Notes: a model not told the origin generated them from the letters alone. Shown: positions 1 to 8,947, counted from the first letter of the stretch. The stretch is DNA of 64,000 nt from Flavobacteriia bacterium (GCA_009924735.1 RFQZ01000001.1:1-64000); one strand, 5' to 3'. Numbers and translations: made by a program.

Positions 1-319
1 AAGTTTCTGCAGAAACTTTGTAGTAATCTTCAGAAAACAAGGCACGGAAACCTACCAATTCGCCCCCTTTGACGATTTGAATGATTTGCTCTTTCCCCCC
101 GTCCCCTCGCTTGAAAATCTTAACCTTACCTTCATTGATACAAAAAACACCTCGAGGATAAGAACCTTCTAAAAACAAGGATTGATTTTTTTTGTAGTAA
201 CTGCAAGTTTTATGGTCCTCAAGATGGGTAACCTCGTTTTGCTCCAATCCCCCAAGTAAGCTTTCCTTTCTTTTTCTACAGGTGCTACAAGTAATGTTTC
301 TGTGGTCTTTTTCTAACAT
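1..319 (-). CDS. Crp/Fnr family transcriptional regulator (partial, N-terminal part)
   Basis: The gene starts at the ATG at 317-319 and runs leftward out of the window, so only about 106 residues are visible. They form the start of a cyclic-nucleotide-binding-like (cupin) sensor domain, with the pattern 'FLEGSYPRGVFCINEGKVKIF' shortened here to its core G-S-Y-P-R-G-V-F-C-I-N-E-G-K-V-K-I. The extreme N-terminus carries C11-S-T-C14 plus C39, which recalls the Fe-S cysteines of FNR, but the fourth ligand and the DNA-binding helix-turn-helix lie outside the window. An FNR-like box sits about 75 bases upstream, which suggests autoregulation or control by a relative. What signal it senses cannot be decided from this fragment. 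Confidence 0.8.
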   Translation of the reverse strand, partial: MLEKDHRNITCSTCRKRKESLLGGLEQNEVTHLEDHKTCSYYKKNQSLFLEGSYPRGVFCINEGKVKIFKRGDGGKEQIIQIVKGGELVGFRALFSEDYYKVSAET

Positions 320-336
320 GCGTTTTGGGGTATTAA

Positions 337-344
337 CAAATGTA
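337..344 (-). promoter_or_regulatory. -7 box of the Crp/Fnr gene
   Basis: Read on the minus strand this is TACATTTG, an exact match to the Bacteroidota -7 consensus TAnnTTTG, 17 bases before the ATG. A TTTG lies 14 bases further upstream, which is shorter than the usual spacing, so the -33 element is uncertain. Confidence 0.5.
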
Positions 345-391
345 GCGAAAAACCCTTTCAAACTACGACAGGATAGCCGTCATGTTTTTTA

Positions 392-405
392 TTGACTTGA
401 ATCAA
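392..405. promoter_or_regulatory. FNR/Crp-like dyad TTGAC-N4-ATCAA
   Basis: The 14-base sequence TTGACTTGAATCAA matches the FNR box TTGAT-N4-ATCAA with one mismatch. Its centre lies roughly 66 bases upstream of the transcription start expected from the -7 box at 337-344, a plausible activator position. It sits in front of a Crp/Fnr-family gene and downstream of the end of the T9SS gene. The rest of the 320-480 gap shows nothing else recognisable. Confidence 0.4.
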
Positions 406-477
406 TTCATTGTATCTCAGAATTATGGGATTCTGGAATGTCCATACAAAGCGCGAAGATGCTGTAAAAACCTATTA

Positions 478-507
478 AAAATAAAAAAGGCGGATTTCTC
501 CGCCTTT
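478..507 (-). terminator. Rho-independent terminator of the T9SS propeller gene
   Basis: A perfect 9-bp stem (486-494 with 499-507, core GGCGGA/TCCGCC) with a 4-base loop is followed on the minus strand by a T-rich run. It lies 20 bases past the stop codon of the 985-residue gene. Confidence 0.85.
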
Positions 508-527
508 CAAAATATAAATTAAGGTTC

Positions 528-3485
528 TTAGAATTTCATGAATTTCACTGATTCACTTTGTTTTCCAGATACCAGTTTCACGATGTAAGTTCCAGCTGAA
601 AGTTCATTTCCATCGATAAACAATGTATTTTCTCCGGCAGACATTTGGTTACGAACGATTGATTTCACCAAAATACCCGTGATTGAATATACATTCACTG
701 AAACGTTTCCACTTTTCTCCAATTGGAAGGACAAGGTTGTATTGTCACGTGTTGGATTCGGGTAAGTAAGTAATTTCGTATCAAATTTCGAGTTGGTACT
801 TGAACCGTTTTCTCCTAATCCTAAGTATGCCTCTGAGCTCCAAATTCCACGACCAAAGGTTCCAATGTAGATTTCACCCGGACGGTTATTTCCTTCTTGG
901 AAGGTTCTCCAACTTTGTCTTACCTCATACACAGGCGTACCATCGAATCCTGCGGAGGCATTATCCCATGAAGCACCTCCGTTTTCGGTTACAAATGCAC
1001 CGTTTGAAGTTCCAACTACGATAATGTTTGGATCATCTCTGTCAATGATACCGTCATAACAAGCAGGTTGGTTGGAAGGTAAGATGTTGCCCAAGGTAGT
1101 AAAGGTAGGAACGGCATTTGTGGCATTCAAAGAACGCTTGTTTGTTCCTCCAAATCCGGCAAACAAGACGATGTCATTTGGATTGGACGGATTCACAGCG
1201 AGTCCCTCATAATTGGTTGTGGTAATTTTCACTGCAGAGGTAAAGGTTGGCGTAGTCCCAGTAGGTCCTGTTCCCACATACCCCACTTTTGCTATGAAAT
1301 TTGGATCGCTGCTGTAGGCACTGCCTAAACCATCAATTCTCCAAACACCGCTTCCTGCACTCACGTAACAATGCGCTAAATCTTTTGTAAATTCTACGTC
1401 AACACTGTTAAACAAGCCACCGCCAATTCCACGTGCGATGCAAGCCCATTGAACGGATGTAACGGACAACCTAAGTGCATTTCTTGTACCCCATAATTCA
1501 CCACCATTGGCATTCACATACACTAAAAACCAAGATTGAAAAGGGTCCGCAACGCGAAGGGTATCCCAGGTAACATTGTAAACCACTGTATCTGTTCCCA
1601 TGGCTACAACCTCTCCTGTGGCTGCGTTTTGTCCATAGTTGATGCCACCCGCTGTCAAAGCTGGATTGTAATGCAATGTATCATCAAAATACAAAGGCGT
1701 AGGGGTGAAATAAGAAATAGAATCCCCTGAAGATTTACTCGGTATGCGGATTAAGTTTCCGTTTGCATAATTTTTGGTTGGGATATACGTCACAGAATCT
1801 TCAGAATTGGGATCAAAATATTCTGCCAAGAAAATTTCAGAGTGAAAAGGATGGTAAGCGCTTCCGTCTGTACCTGCCGGATCATAAGTCCCTGGCAACA
1901 ATGGTTCGAAAGAATTCCAGGTATTACCCTTGTCTCCAGATCGAGAAATGCTGTTGTAGTAAACCGTAGAGAACATCACCGCAGGGTTAAAGTAAGAAAT
2001 TTCACATTCAAAACCATCACCGCCGTTCACTTCTCTAAACTCTTTAAAAGTTGAGAGCGTATGGTTGTTGTAGAGCGTTCCATTGTCTTGTGCGCCTCCC
2101 ATCACTGCACCGTCACGGTCAAAAGCGATTCCGTAAAACTGGGTTACGTTGTACCCTCTGTTGGCTACAAACCAAGTTGATCCATAATTGTTTGAGATGC
2201 TCACACCACCATCATTTCCAGCGTAGAAACGGTTGTTGCCATCCCATTTCATTTCGTGGTTATCTGCATGGACGTAGATAGAGGAATTTGGAGATACGGA
2301 CCATAGGGAAATCTTTTGGAAACCACCAGAAGGAGGATTGTTTACGGTTTGTTTCCATCTCCAAATGTCAATTCCACCGATTAAAATTTGTTCTGGGTCA
2401 TTGGGGACAACGGTAACGATTGAATTGTAGGTTCCTTGGTCACGGAAGATGTCAAATTCACTTGGGGGACCCGAAGCGCCCACAAATTGAGTCCACGTTT
2501 GTCCATCATCATGAGAAACATGCATGCTAAGTAGGTTTGAATTCGTGCGAAGTGCATAGAGTGAATAGTGGTTTGAACTGTTTTTAATCGCAGACACTGC
2601 GTATTCAATTCTTTGCGCTCCATTGGGTACAAGGTTGTTTGCAGCGGTACCTGATTTATCAGAAAAGCTTGCACCTCCATCTGTAGATACATACGTTTTG
2701 TTAGAAGCAAAGGCACAAACAACGATTTGTCCGTCCTTAGAAATTTCAAGTGAAGTACAAGACCCTGCAGTTACCGTAACTGAAGTTAAAGAAGCATCGT
2801 TCAACTTCCATTTTTTCAACCCTGTTGAAGTTGCCAACCATACGTAATCATCCACGTCTGAACTTACGACTTGTGTACAATTATTTGTGCCAGGAATCGC
2901 TGTCCAACTTGCACCTGCATCGGTTGTATACCAAACACCGTTACCATTCCATCCTTCTTGGTTAGATCCCGTTGCTACATAAAGGGTATTGTCTTTGGTT
3001 TGCGTCATACTTGAAATGAATGGATTTGCTCCTGCATTGAAGTATGCATCCACTCGATTCCATATATTTCCTTTATTTAAAGAAACAAACAAACCTCCAG
3101 AAACACCACCTGCCCAAACACGGTTGATGTTTGACCGGTCCACTTGAATGGCACGTGTTCTTCCTCCGATATTATCTGGACCTTGTTCAATAAAACTGAT
3201 GTTTTTAGAACGATCCATCATGGAAATTTCTTTTTGAATTTGTGCCAATTTTTCTTGGGTCACTGGAAGACCTGTACTCACATCGACATAACGCGCTTTC
3301 ATCCACTCCAATGCTTTGTCTGCACCTTCTTCTTCCTCCTCACTCAAAGGTTCAGATGAACGTAAATCAGAAAAATTCTTTTGAACATACGAACCTAAGT
3401 TTGATTTTTGCAATTGGTATCCTGCGACCATTGTTAAAATGGTTGCAATAATCAGAGTACCAACAAGATACATTCTTTTTCTCAT
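528..3485 (-). CDS. T9SS type A sorting-domain protein with sortilin/BNR-like beta-propeller
   Basis: This 985-residue protein begins with a hydrophobic export signal (residues 5-22) and ends with a type A T9SS sorting domain (about 905-985) that opens with the hallmark Y-P-N-P-T and contains 'VNVYSITGILVKS' and 'LSAGTYIVKL'. The long middle is built of repeats such as 'YTTDAGASW', 'VSTDGGASF', 'SHDDGQTW', 'ISNNYGSTW' and 'VTENGGASW'. These are Asp-box (BNR) motifs of the sortilin/VPS10-like or sialidase-like propeller fold. The protein should be exported by Sec, then carried across the outer membrane by the T9SS and cleaved or anchored at the surface. No catalytic residues of a sialidase can be assigned, so an adhesive or structural role is as likely as an enzymatic one. 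It is followed by its own terminator. Confidence 0.85.
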   Translation of the reverse strand: MRKRMYLVGTLIIATILTMVAGYQLQKSNLGSYVQKNFSDLRSSEPLSEEEEEGADKALEWMKARYVDVSTGLPVTQEKLAQIQKEISMMDRSKNISFIEQGPDNIGGRTRAIQVDRSNINRVWAGGVSGGLFVSLNKGNIWNRVDAYFNAGANPFISSMTQTKDNTLYVATGSNQEGWNGNGVWYTTDAGASWTAIPGTNNCTQVVSSDVDDYVWLATSTGLKKWKLNDASLTSVTVTAGSCTSLEISKDGQIVVCAFASNKTYVSTDGGASFSDKSGTAANNLVPNGAQRIEYAVSAIKNSSNHYSLYALRTNSNLLSMHVSHDDGQTWTQFVGASGPPSEFDIFRDQGTYNSIVTVVPNDPEQILIGGIDIWRWKQTVNNPPSGGFQKISLWSVSPNSSIYVHADNHEMKWDGNNRFYAGNDGGVSISNNYGSTWFVANRGYNVTQFYGIAFDRDGAVMGGAQDNGTLYNNHTLSTFKEFREVNGGDGFECEISYFNPAVMFSTVYYNSISRSGDKGNTWNSFEPLLPGTYDPAGTDGSAYHPFHSEIFLAEYFDPNSEDSVTYIPTKNYANGNLIRIPSKSSGDSISYFTPTPLYFDDTLHYNPALTAGGINYGQNAATGEVVAMGTDTVVYNVTWDTLRVADPFQSWFLVYVNANGGELWGTRNALRLSVTSVQWACIARGIGGGLFNSVDVEFTKDLAHCYVSAGSGVWRIDGLGSAYSSDPNFIAKVGYVGTGPTGTTPTFTSAVKITTTNYEGLAVNPSNPNDIVLFAGFGGTNKRSLNATNAVPTFTTLGNILPSNQPACYDGIIDRDDPNIIVVGTSNGAFVTENGGASWDNASAGFDGTPVYEVRQSWRTFQEGNNRPGEIYIGTFGRGIWSSEAYLGLGENGSSTNSKFDTKLLTYPNPTRDNTTLSFQLEKSGNVSVNVYSITGILVKSIVRNQMSAGENTLFIDGNELSAGTYIVKLVSGKQSESVKFMKF

Positions 3486-3573
3486 TGTATTTATATTAAT
3501 TTAACAATTTCAGTCTGCCAATTTAGCAATAAATGCTGAAAAAGTACAAAAACGCACTTCTTAAATTGGTTTT

Positions 3574-4428
3574 TTAACGCACATGTTTTTCAGCATGGTA
3601 GGACGAACGCACCAAAGGACCACTTTCGACATACATAAATCCCATTTTCAATCCCAACAAACGGTATTCTTCAAACCTTTCCGGTGTAATAAACTCAGCA
3701 ACGGGCAAGTGTTTAGCGGATGGTTGTAAATATTGACCAAGGGTAATCACATCCACCGAAACATTGCGCAAATCTTCTAAGGTTTCAAGGACTTCTTCAT
3801 GGGTTTCTCCCAATCCCAGCATGACCCCTGATTTGGTTCGCATCCCTCCTTTTTTCAACCTAAATAACAATTCTAAGGAACGGTCATATTTGGCTTGTAC
3901 ACGGACTTGTTTGGTTAGTCTTCTAACGGTTTCTAAATTGTGAGACACTACTTCGGGGGCTATGTCTATAATGGCTTGAAGGTTTTCCCAATTTCCTGCG
4001 AAATCTGGAATCAATGTTTCTAAGGTCGTACCTGGAGATTGGTGACGGATTGCTTTGATGGTTTGAACCCAAATTTCAGATCCCCCATCTTTTAAATCAT
4101 CGCGGTCAACTGAGGTAAGTACTGCATGTTTAATCTCCATGGTTTTTACACTGTGTGCTACTTTCCCTGGCTCGAACACATCCACTTCTTGGGGTTTCCC
4201 TGTTTGCACACCACAAAAGCCACATGAACGCGTACAGACGTTGCCTAGAATCATAAAAGTAGCGGTTCCTTCTCCCCAACATTCGCCCATGTTAGGACAA
4301 CTTCCACTTTCACAAATGGTATGGAGTTTATGTTGATCCACCAATCCCCTAACTTTCTTGTAGTTTTCTCCCGTGGGTAATTTTACCCTCAACCAATTTG
4401 GCTTCTTGATTCGAATGTTGTTTTCCAT
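3574..4428 (-). CDS. lipA: Lipoyl synthase
   Basis: LipA is a radical-SAM enzyme that inserts two sulfur atoms into octanoyl groups on the E2 and H proteins to make lipoate. The protein shows both iron-sulfur motifs. Numbered from the ATG at 4426-4428, the auxiliary cluster cysteines are C39, C44 and C50 (pattern C-x4-C-x5-C) and the radical-SAM cysteines are C65, C69 and C72 (CTRSCGFC). The C-terminal R-S-S-Y-H-A motif supplies the serine ligand of the auxiliary cluster. An upstream in-frame TTG would add three residues, but the ATG giving 284 residues fits the family better. It stands alone, divergent from the OsmC gene. Confidence 0.95.
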   Translation of the reverse strand: MENNIRIKKPNWLRVKLPTGENYKKVRGLVDQHKLHTICESGSCPNMGECWGEGTATFMILGNVCTRSCGFCGVQTGKPQEVDVFEPGKVAHSVKTMEIKHAVLTSVDRDDLKDGGSEIWVQTIKAIRHQSPGTTLETLIPDFAGNWENLQAIIDIAPEVVSHNLETVRRLTKQVRVQAKYDRSLELLFRLKKGGMRTKSGVMLGLGETHEEVLETLEDLRNVSVDVITLGQYLQPSAKHLPVAEFITPERFEEYRLLGLKMGFMYVESGPLVRSSYHAEKHVR

Positions 4429-4512
4429 TGGGTACAAATTTCGTAAAAATTAAAGAAAAAACATTCACGAAAGCAAAAGGGACAGCGTTCTAGATGTTAA
4501 CGCGATAAGTTG

Positions 4513-4520
4513 TAATTTTG
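4513..4520 (+). promoter_or_regulatory. -7 box for the osmC-rlmB pair
   Basis: TAATTTTG matches the Bacteroidota -7 consensus TAnnTTTG exactly and lies 15 bases before the ATG at 4536. No good -33 TTTG is visible at the expected spacing. Confidence 0.5.
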
Positions 4521-4535
4521 CATTCAATTTAATAG

Positions 4536-4931
4536 ATGAAAACAACGATAACGTATTTAGGTTCATTAAGAAATGAGTGCATTCATGAGAACGGGACAAA
4601 AATACAGACGGACGCACCTTTAGACAACCATGGAAAAGGGGAATTATTCTCTCCAACAGATTTGTTGGCTGCTTCGTTGGGATCTTGTTTTCTTACCATT
4701 GTTGGCATCTATTGTCAAACCCATTCCATTCCTTTTAACCATGCGGAAATCAAGGTGGAAAAGCACATGGCGAGCAATCCAAGAAAAGTAGAACGACTCG
4801 TTTTGGATGTGGATTTTCGTGGAAACAATTGGGATGAAAAAACTACCGAACGCGTCGTAAGGGCAGGAAAAACATGTCCTGTCGCCCTAACTTTGGGTGA
4901 AAATGTAATCATAGCATATAATTTTATTTAA
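4536..4931 (+). CDS. OsmC/Ohr family peroxiredoxin-like protein
   Basis: OsmC-family proteins reduce organic hydroperoxides with two cysteines. This 131-residue protein has both: C51 in 'LAASLGSC' and C114 in 'GKTCPVA', at the spacing usual for the family. It has no signal peptide and should be cytosolic. The subgroup looks closer to the YhfA/OsmC-like branch than to Ohr, which I judge only from the S-P-T-D-L-L-A-A-S-L-G-S-C helix. Its stop codon overlaps the start of the next gene by one base (TAATG), so the two are probably co-translated. Confidence 0.85.
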   Translation: MKTTITYLGSLRNECIHENGTKIQTDAPLDNHGKGELFSPTDLLAASLGSCFLTIVGIYCQTHSIPFNHAEIKVEKHMASNPRKVERLVLDVDFRGNNWDEKTTERVVRAGKTCPVALTLGENVIIAYNFI

Positions 4932-5701
4932 TGGAAGAGAAACACAAAAAGTATGTCCGTAAACCCAAAGAAGATATCATCTTTGGTATTCATAGCATCA
5001 AGGAGGCTGTTGCGGCGGATCGGGAAATCAACAAAATCCTGATTCAAAAGGGAATTGACAAAGATGCATTCGAGGAAATCAGGACCTTTTTAACCTCCAA
5101 AAATTATTTCATTCAATACGTTCCGGTGCAAAAGCTGAACAGTTTGACACAGGGAAATCACCAAGGCATTGTAGCATACATCTCACCGATTGCCTACGAA
5201 AAAATTGAAACCTTGGTCGACCAGTGGGTAATGGAGGAAAAGAAACCTTTTATTTTGGCATTGGACCGAATTACGGATGTAAGAAATTTCGGAGCAATTG
5301 GAAGAACTGCAGAATGTATGGGCGTTGACGCTTTGTTAATACCCACCAAAGGATCAGCAACCGTGACTGCGGATGCATTGAAAGCTTCATCAGGCGCCTT
5401 AAGTAGAATCAAAGTTTGTAAAACCGATGATTTCAAAGCCTCTTTATTCTACATTCAACAAAATGGAATTCGGATCATCGCTGTTACAGAAAAAACCAAG
5501 GTAGAATTGGATGGTGTAAATTTACGTGGGCCTGTTACTTTGGTAATGGGTTCCGAAGAGGATGGCATCACCCAAGACATTTTGAACATGGCGGACATGC
5601 GTGTTCGCATTCCAATGCCCGGAAACATCAGCTCACTCAACGTAGGCGTAGCGGCAGGGATTGCCATGTTTGAAAAACTGCGACAAGAAAAAAACCGATA
5701 G
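4931..5701 (+). CDS. rlmB: TrmH-family 23S rRNA (guanosine 2'-O) methyltransferase, RlmB type
   Basis: This is a 256-residue SpoU/TrmH-class enzyme that uses S-adenosylmethionine. In E. coli RlmB methylates G2251 of 23S rRNA. The N-terminal substrate-binding domain begins 'IFGIHSIKEAV' and contains 'GNHQGIVAYISP'. The catalytic knot domain shows motif 1 'DRITDVRNFGAIGRTAE', motif 2 'VMGSEEDGI' and motif 3 'IPMPGNISSLNVGVAAGIAMFE'. It is translationally coupled to the upstream OsmC gene by TAATG. Its end is only one base away from the end of the convergent HAD gene. Confidence 0.9.
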   Translation: MEEKHKKYVRKPKEDIIFGIHSIKEAVAADREINKILIQKGIDKDAFEEIRTFLTSKNYFIQYVPVQKLNSLTQGNHQGIVAYISPIAYEKIETLVDQWVMEEKKPFILALDRITDVRNFGAIGRTAECMGVDALLIPTKGSATVTADALKASSGALSRIKVCKTDDFKASLFYIQQNGIRIIAVTEKTKVELDGVNLRGPVTLVMGSEEDGITQDILNMADMRVRIPMPGNISSLNVGVAAGIAMFEKLRQEKNR

Positions 5702-5702
5702 G

Positions 5703-6413
5703 TTACTGCAGTAAACGTGCGGCAAGCGTTGGGACCTCACGAAGACAAGTAATTTTGTGTTCGTACTTGCTTTTTTTAATTTCTTTGGGCTCATACCAAA
5801 TGGCGTGCATTCCTGCCTTGATTGCGCCAGAAATATCCGCATGGTAATCATCCCCAACCATTAAACTTGTTGCAGGAGTGGCATTTGCCAATTGCATGGC
5901 GTGCGAAAAAATCTTCAAATTGGGTTTGCTGAATCCGATGTCTTCAGAGCATACAATATGTTCAACATAAGATTTCAGACCTGTGTGCTCCAATTTTACA
6001 TGTTGAACTTCCACAAATCCGTTGGTAATGACGTGAAGGTTAAAACCCATTTCCTGCAAATCAGCCAAAACTTCTTTTGCATAAGGCAACAATTGGGTTT
6101 GTTTTGGGGATAGGTCTACATACCCATCTCCGAAATCTTTGGTAAGGCTTTCATTTGTCAAGTTAAATTTGGAAAACGTAGATCGAAATCTTTCGTAACG
6201 CAGCGCTTCTTTCGTCATTTTACCCTTGCTGTATCGTATCCAAAGTGCTTGATTTCTGTTTTTATACACTTTGTAAAAGGCTTCAAAAGTGGGGATTACC
6301 GATTGTAATTGGTAATTATTGTAAAGGGCTCGTAGGGTATTTTCTGAATTCTTATCGAAATCCCACAGGGTTCTGTCGAGGTCAAAAAAAATGTGTTTGT
6401 CAGAAAAGGCCAT
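5703..6413 (-). CDS. HAD-superfamily hydrolase, YjjG-like nucleotidase
   Basis: YjjG-family enzymes dephosphorylate noncanonical pyrimidine nucleoside monophosphates. With the start at 6413 the protein has 236 residues. It shows HAD motif I as D-L-D-R-T (nucleophile D11, acid D13), motif II 'VITNG', the lysine of motif III in 'GFSKPNLKIF' and motif IV 'MVGDDYHADI'. A longer reading frame to 6440 exists but would run further into the upstream gene and adds nine unconserved residues. The chosen start overlaps the upstream membrane-protein gene by 14 bases, indicating co-transcription. Confidence 0.85.
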   Translation of the reverse strand: MAFSDKHIFFDLDRTLWDFDKNSENTLRALYNNYQLQSVIPTFEAFYKVYKNRNQALWIRYSKGKMTKEALRYERFRSTFSKFNLTNESLTKDFGDGYVDLSPKQTQLLPYAKEVLADLQEMGFNLHVITNGFVEVQHVKLEHTGLKSYVEHIVCSEDIGFSKPNLKIFSHAMQLANATPATSLMVGDDYHADISGAIKAGMHAIWYEPKEIKKSKYEHKITCLREVPTLAARLLQ

Positions 6414-6861
6414 ACCAGATTGTCGTAAGAAAAACAGCATTCACCATGATTCCTATGGCCATGATCAAAAAGGTTCTTTTTTGGTCGCCATAAAATTTCG
6501 CACAAACGATGCTGCCCAAAGGAATGGTAATGATCAACGGTGCTAAAAAACAAATCCCATAAATCCCGAAGGTTTTTTTGATGCGTATGATCAGTTTATT
6601 GGTTCGCGTAAAATTCTTTTTTCGTTTTGGCACCCCACCTTTTTCCAACAAAAGGGCTTCTTTCTTTGCTTTCCTTTCTTGGGTATATTTAATCACCCAT
6701 TCACTACCGAAATAAAAGAATGCCGAGCTGATCATTGCACCTAACATTATGGAAACAACGGTTGCCCAAAAAGGAACTTCTTGATGTGCACCAGGCGCAG
6801 CTGCAAACATGAATTTCACCATGGAGAGCAAAAACATGCTCGTAAGGATGTGCCACTTCAT
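6400..6861 (-). CDS. Uncharacterised integral membrane protein (153 aa)
   Basis: I do not recognise the family. The protein has an N-terminal hydrophobic segment (residues 5-21), a second near 32-52, then a basic cytosolic-looking stretch rich in K, R and E (60-93), and two further membrane segments (about 98-118 and 130-150). That suggests four helices. The segment 'FLAPLIITIPLGSIVCAKFYGD' (core L-A-P-L-I-I-T-I-P-L-G-S-I) recalls small export-type membrane proteins, but this is not enough for a name. It lies between upp and the HAD nucleotidase and overlaps the latter, so it may share a nucleotide-salvage transcript. Confidence 0.7.
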   Translation of the reverse strand: MKWHILTSMFLLSMVKFMFAAAPGAHQEVPFWATVVSIMLGAMISSAFFYFGSEWVIKYTQERKAKKEALLLEKGGVPKRKKNFTRTNKLIIRIKKTFGIYGICFLAPLIITIPLGSIVCAKFYGDQKRTFLIMAIGIMVNAVFLTTIWYGLF

Positions 6862-6862
6862 A

Positions 6863-7513
6863 TTATAATTTTACCCCAAATGCCAAATCGCCGGCATCAC
6901 CTAAACCTGGTACGATGTAAGATTCTGAAGTCAAGGTTTCATCAATGGCTGCCACCCATATTTCTGTATCCTTGGGAAAGGCTTTTTGTACATTTTCCAA
7001 TGCATATGGAGTCGCAATCGCCGCCATAATAATGATTTTTTTGGGCTCACCTATTTCTTTAAGGGCATCTAACACAGCCAACATTGAATTTCCTGTGGCC
7101 AACATGGGATCACTGAGTATGCATATTCTGTCGTGCAAAGAGGGAGACGCAAGGTATTCCACGTGGATGTCAAAATCTTCTCGGGTCGTATGCTTTCGGT
7201 ATGCGGAAACGTATCCGTTGTCGGCCCGATCAAAAACACGCAACAAACCATTGTGCATGGCCAATCCAGCGCGTAAAATCGTCACCAAGACCGGCTGCTC
7301 TGACAGTACAAAATCATTGGAAATCCCAAGTGGGGTTTTCACTTCTTTCTGGTGATGGGGAAGTGTCTTCGAGATTTCATAACCCATCAATTCTGCCATT
7401 CGTTCCAGATTCAACCTAAACCGCATCGCGTCCTTTTGAATTTCGACGTCCCTTATTTCAGCTAAATAATTGGTAATCAAAGATCCATTTAGGGATAAGT
7501 TATGTATCATCAA
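6863..7513 (-). CDS. upp: Uracil phosphoribosyltransferase
   Basis: Upp converts uracil and PRPP to UMP in pyrimidine salvage. The 216-residue protein has the PRPP-binding loop 'CILSDPMLATGNSM' near residues 124-137, the 'ILRAGLAM' segment, and the C-terminal uracil-binding region 'IVPGLGDAGDLAFG'. Two ATGs are adjacent (7511-7513 and 7508-7510); either is possible. Only one base separates it from the downstream membrane-protein gene. A TAATTTCG at 7527-7534 on the minus strand is one base off the -7 consensus and may be its promoter. Confidence 0.95.
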   Translation of the reverse strand: MMIHNLSLNGSLITNYLAEIRDVEIQKDAMRFRLNLERMAELMGYEISKTLPHHQKEVKTPLGISNDFVLSEQPVLVTILRAGLAMHNGLLRVFDRADNGYVSAYRKHTTREDFDIHVEYLASPSLHDRICILSDPMLATGNSMLAVLDALKEIGEPKKIIIMAAIATPYALENVQKAFPKDTEIWVAAIDETLTSESYIVPGLGDAGDLAFGVKL

Positions 7514-7593
7514 TCCAAGGTTTTTACGAAATTAGGCATTAAAAAGTAAAGGATTCATTTTCTAAATTTTTATACCGAAAAAATCTTCCGAAA

Positions 7594-8805
7594 TCACATA
7601 TTGGAATTAATTTCCTTGTGGTAAATTTCTTCATCAAATTCTTTTTCATTTTTGGCAATAACGAGGGTTGCGACGCCATTTCCGATAATGTTGGTAATCG
7701 CCCTGGCTTCGCTCAAAAATTTATCAACTCCCAGCAAAAACGCCAATCCTTCCAGAGGGATTTTGTGCAGGGAGGCCAAGGTAGAGGCCAATACGACAAA
7801 ACCACTTCCTGTGACCCCGGCAGCGCCTTTTGAGGTTAGCATTAGAATACCGATGATCATGGCGATTTCTCCCATGGAAAGATGAACGTCGTAGAGTTGC
7901 GCAAGAAAAATGACTGCCATGGACAAATAGATAGAGGTTCCGTCCAAATTAAAAGAATAACCCGTTGGCACCACCAACCCAACTACGGATTTCTTACATC
8001 CCAATTTCTCCAGTTTTTCCATCAAATTGGGCAAGGCAGATTCCGAACTTGAGGTACCCAAAACGATGAGAATTTCTTCTCGGATGTAGCGCAAGAATTT
8101 AAATATATTCAATTTTACCAGACGCATAATTCCACCTAAGACCAAGACGACAAAAATCACCATCGTTCCATAAACACTCAAAACCAATTTGCCAAGCGGA
8201 ACCAAGGTTGCAAGTCCGAATTCGCCTACTGCATAAGCGATGCCTCCAAACGCGCCTAATGGCGCAAGGTACATTACAAATTTTAGGATTTTAAACACCC
8301 ATTTAGATGCAAAACTGAAATGAGATAGGATTTTTTCCTTTGATTTAATTTGGTTAACAATGATTCCTGTAAGAATGGCTACCACCAAAATCTGGATGGT
8401 AAAATTATCCAGAAAGAAGCGAACCCAACTGAATCCTTCTGATGCTTTCTCGGTATACTTTGAGGCATCGTGAAGTTTTAAACTGGATTTATCAATACTT
8501 CCGGGCTGAAACAACCATGCACAAAATACGCCAATGGCAAGTGCCAAAGTGGTTACCACTTCAAAATAGACCAAAGATTTTATACCAATTCTCCCGACTT
8601 TTTTTAGGTCACCTACCGAGCCTATCCCTAAAACAATGGTAAGAAAAATTATAGGTGCAATGAACAGTTTAATGATGGCAATAAATTGCTTTCCGAGAAA
8701 TTCCATTTTTACCGCAAGCGCAGGATTTAAATGCCCGAGTAAGACCCCAGCAATGATGGCTAGAATTACATAAAAGGTTAAATGTTTTAAAATCTTCTTT
8801 ATCAT
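7594..8805 (-). CDS. Dicarboxylate/amino acid:cation symporter (DAACS family)
   Basis: This 403-residue inner-membrane protein belongs to the GltP/DctA family, which imports glutamate, aspartate or C4-dicarboxylates with sodium or protons. It has the serine-rich re-entrant loop 'GTSSSESALPNL', the motif 'GYSFNLDGTSIY' on TM7, and the second hairpin 'MLTSKGAAGVTGSGFVVLASTL', followed by the helix with 'LLGVDKFLSEARAITNIIGNG'. The substrate cannot be told from sequence reading alone. The gene stands alone and is divergent from the MFS gene. Confidence 0.9.
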   Translation of the reverse strand: MIKKILKHLTFYVILAIIAGVLLGHLNPALAVKMEFLGKQFIAIIKLFIAPIIFLTIVLGIGSVGDLKKVGRIGIKSLVYFEVVTTLALAIGVFCAWLFQPGSIDKSSLKLHDASKYTEKASEGFSWVRFFLDNFTIQILVVAILTGIIVNQIKSKEKILSHFSFASKWVFKILKFVMYLAPLGAFGGIAYAVGEFGLATLVPLGKLVLSVYGTMVIFVVLVLGGIMRLVKLNIFKFLRYIREEILIVLGTSSSESALPNLMEKLEKLGCKKSVVGLVVPTGYSFNLDGTSIYLSMAVIFLAQLYDVHLSMGEIAMIIGILMLTSKGAAGVTGSGFVVLASTLASLHKIPLEGLAFLLGVDKFLSEARAITNIIGNGVATLVIAKNEKEFDEEIYHKEINSNM

Positions 8806-8931
8806 TTAATTGGGTTTTATTGTTCCTTTTGTAGCTTCTAAATTCGAAGAAGCAGATTAAAGATAAAATTAATAAACGAATGGGAAAGAAGTGGATTCTC
8901 AACATAAAACGAGATTTTCCCTACAAATAAT

Positions 8932-8939
8932 TATATTCG
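8932..8939 (+). promoter_or_regulatory. Near-consensus -7 box for the MFS gene
   Basis: TATATTCG differs from TAnnTTTG at one base and ends eight bases before the ATG at 8948. This supports that start over a longer reading frame that opens at 8891. Confidence 0.35.
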
Positions 8940-8947
8940 AGGCCATT

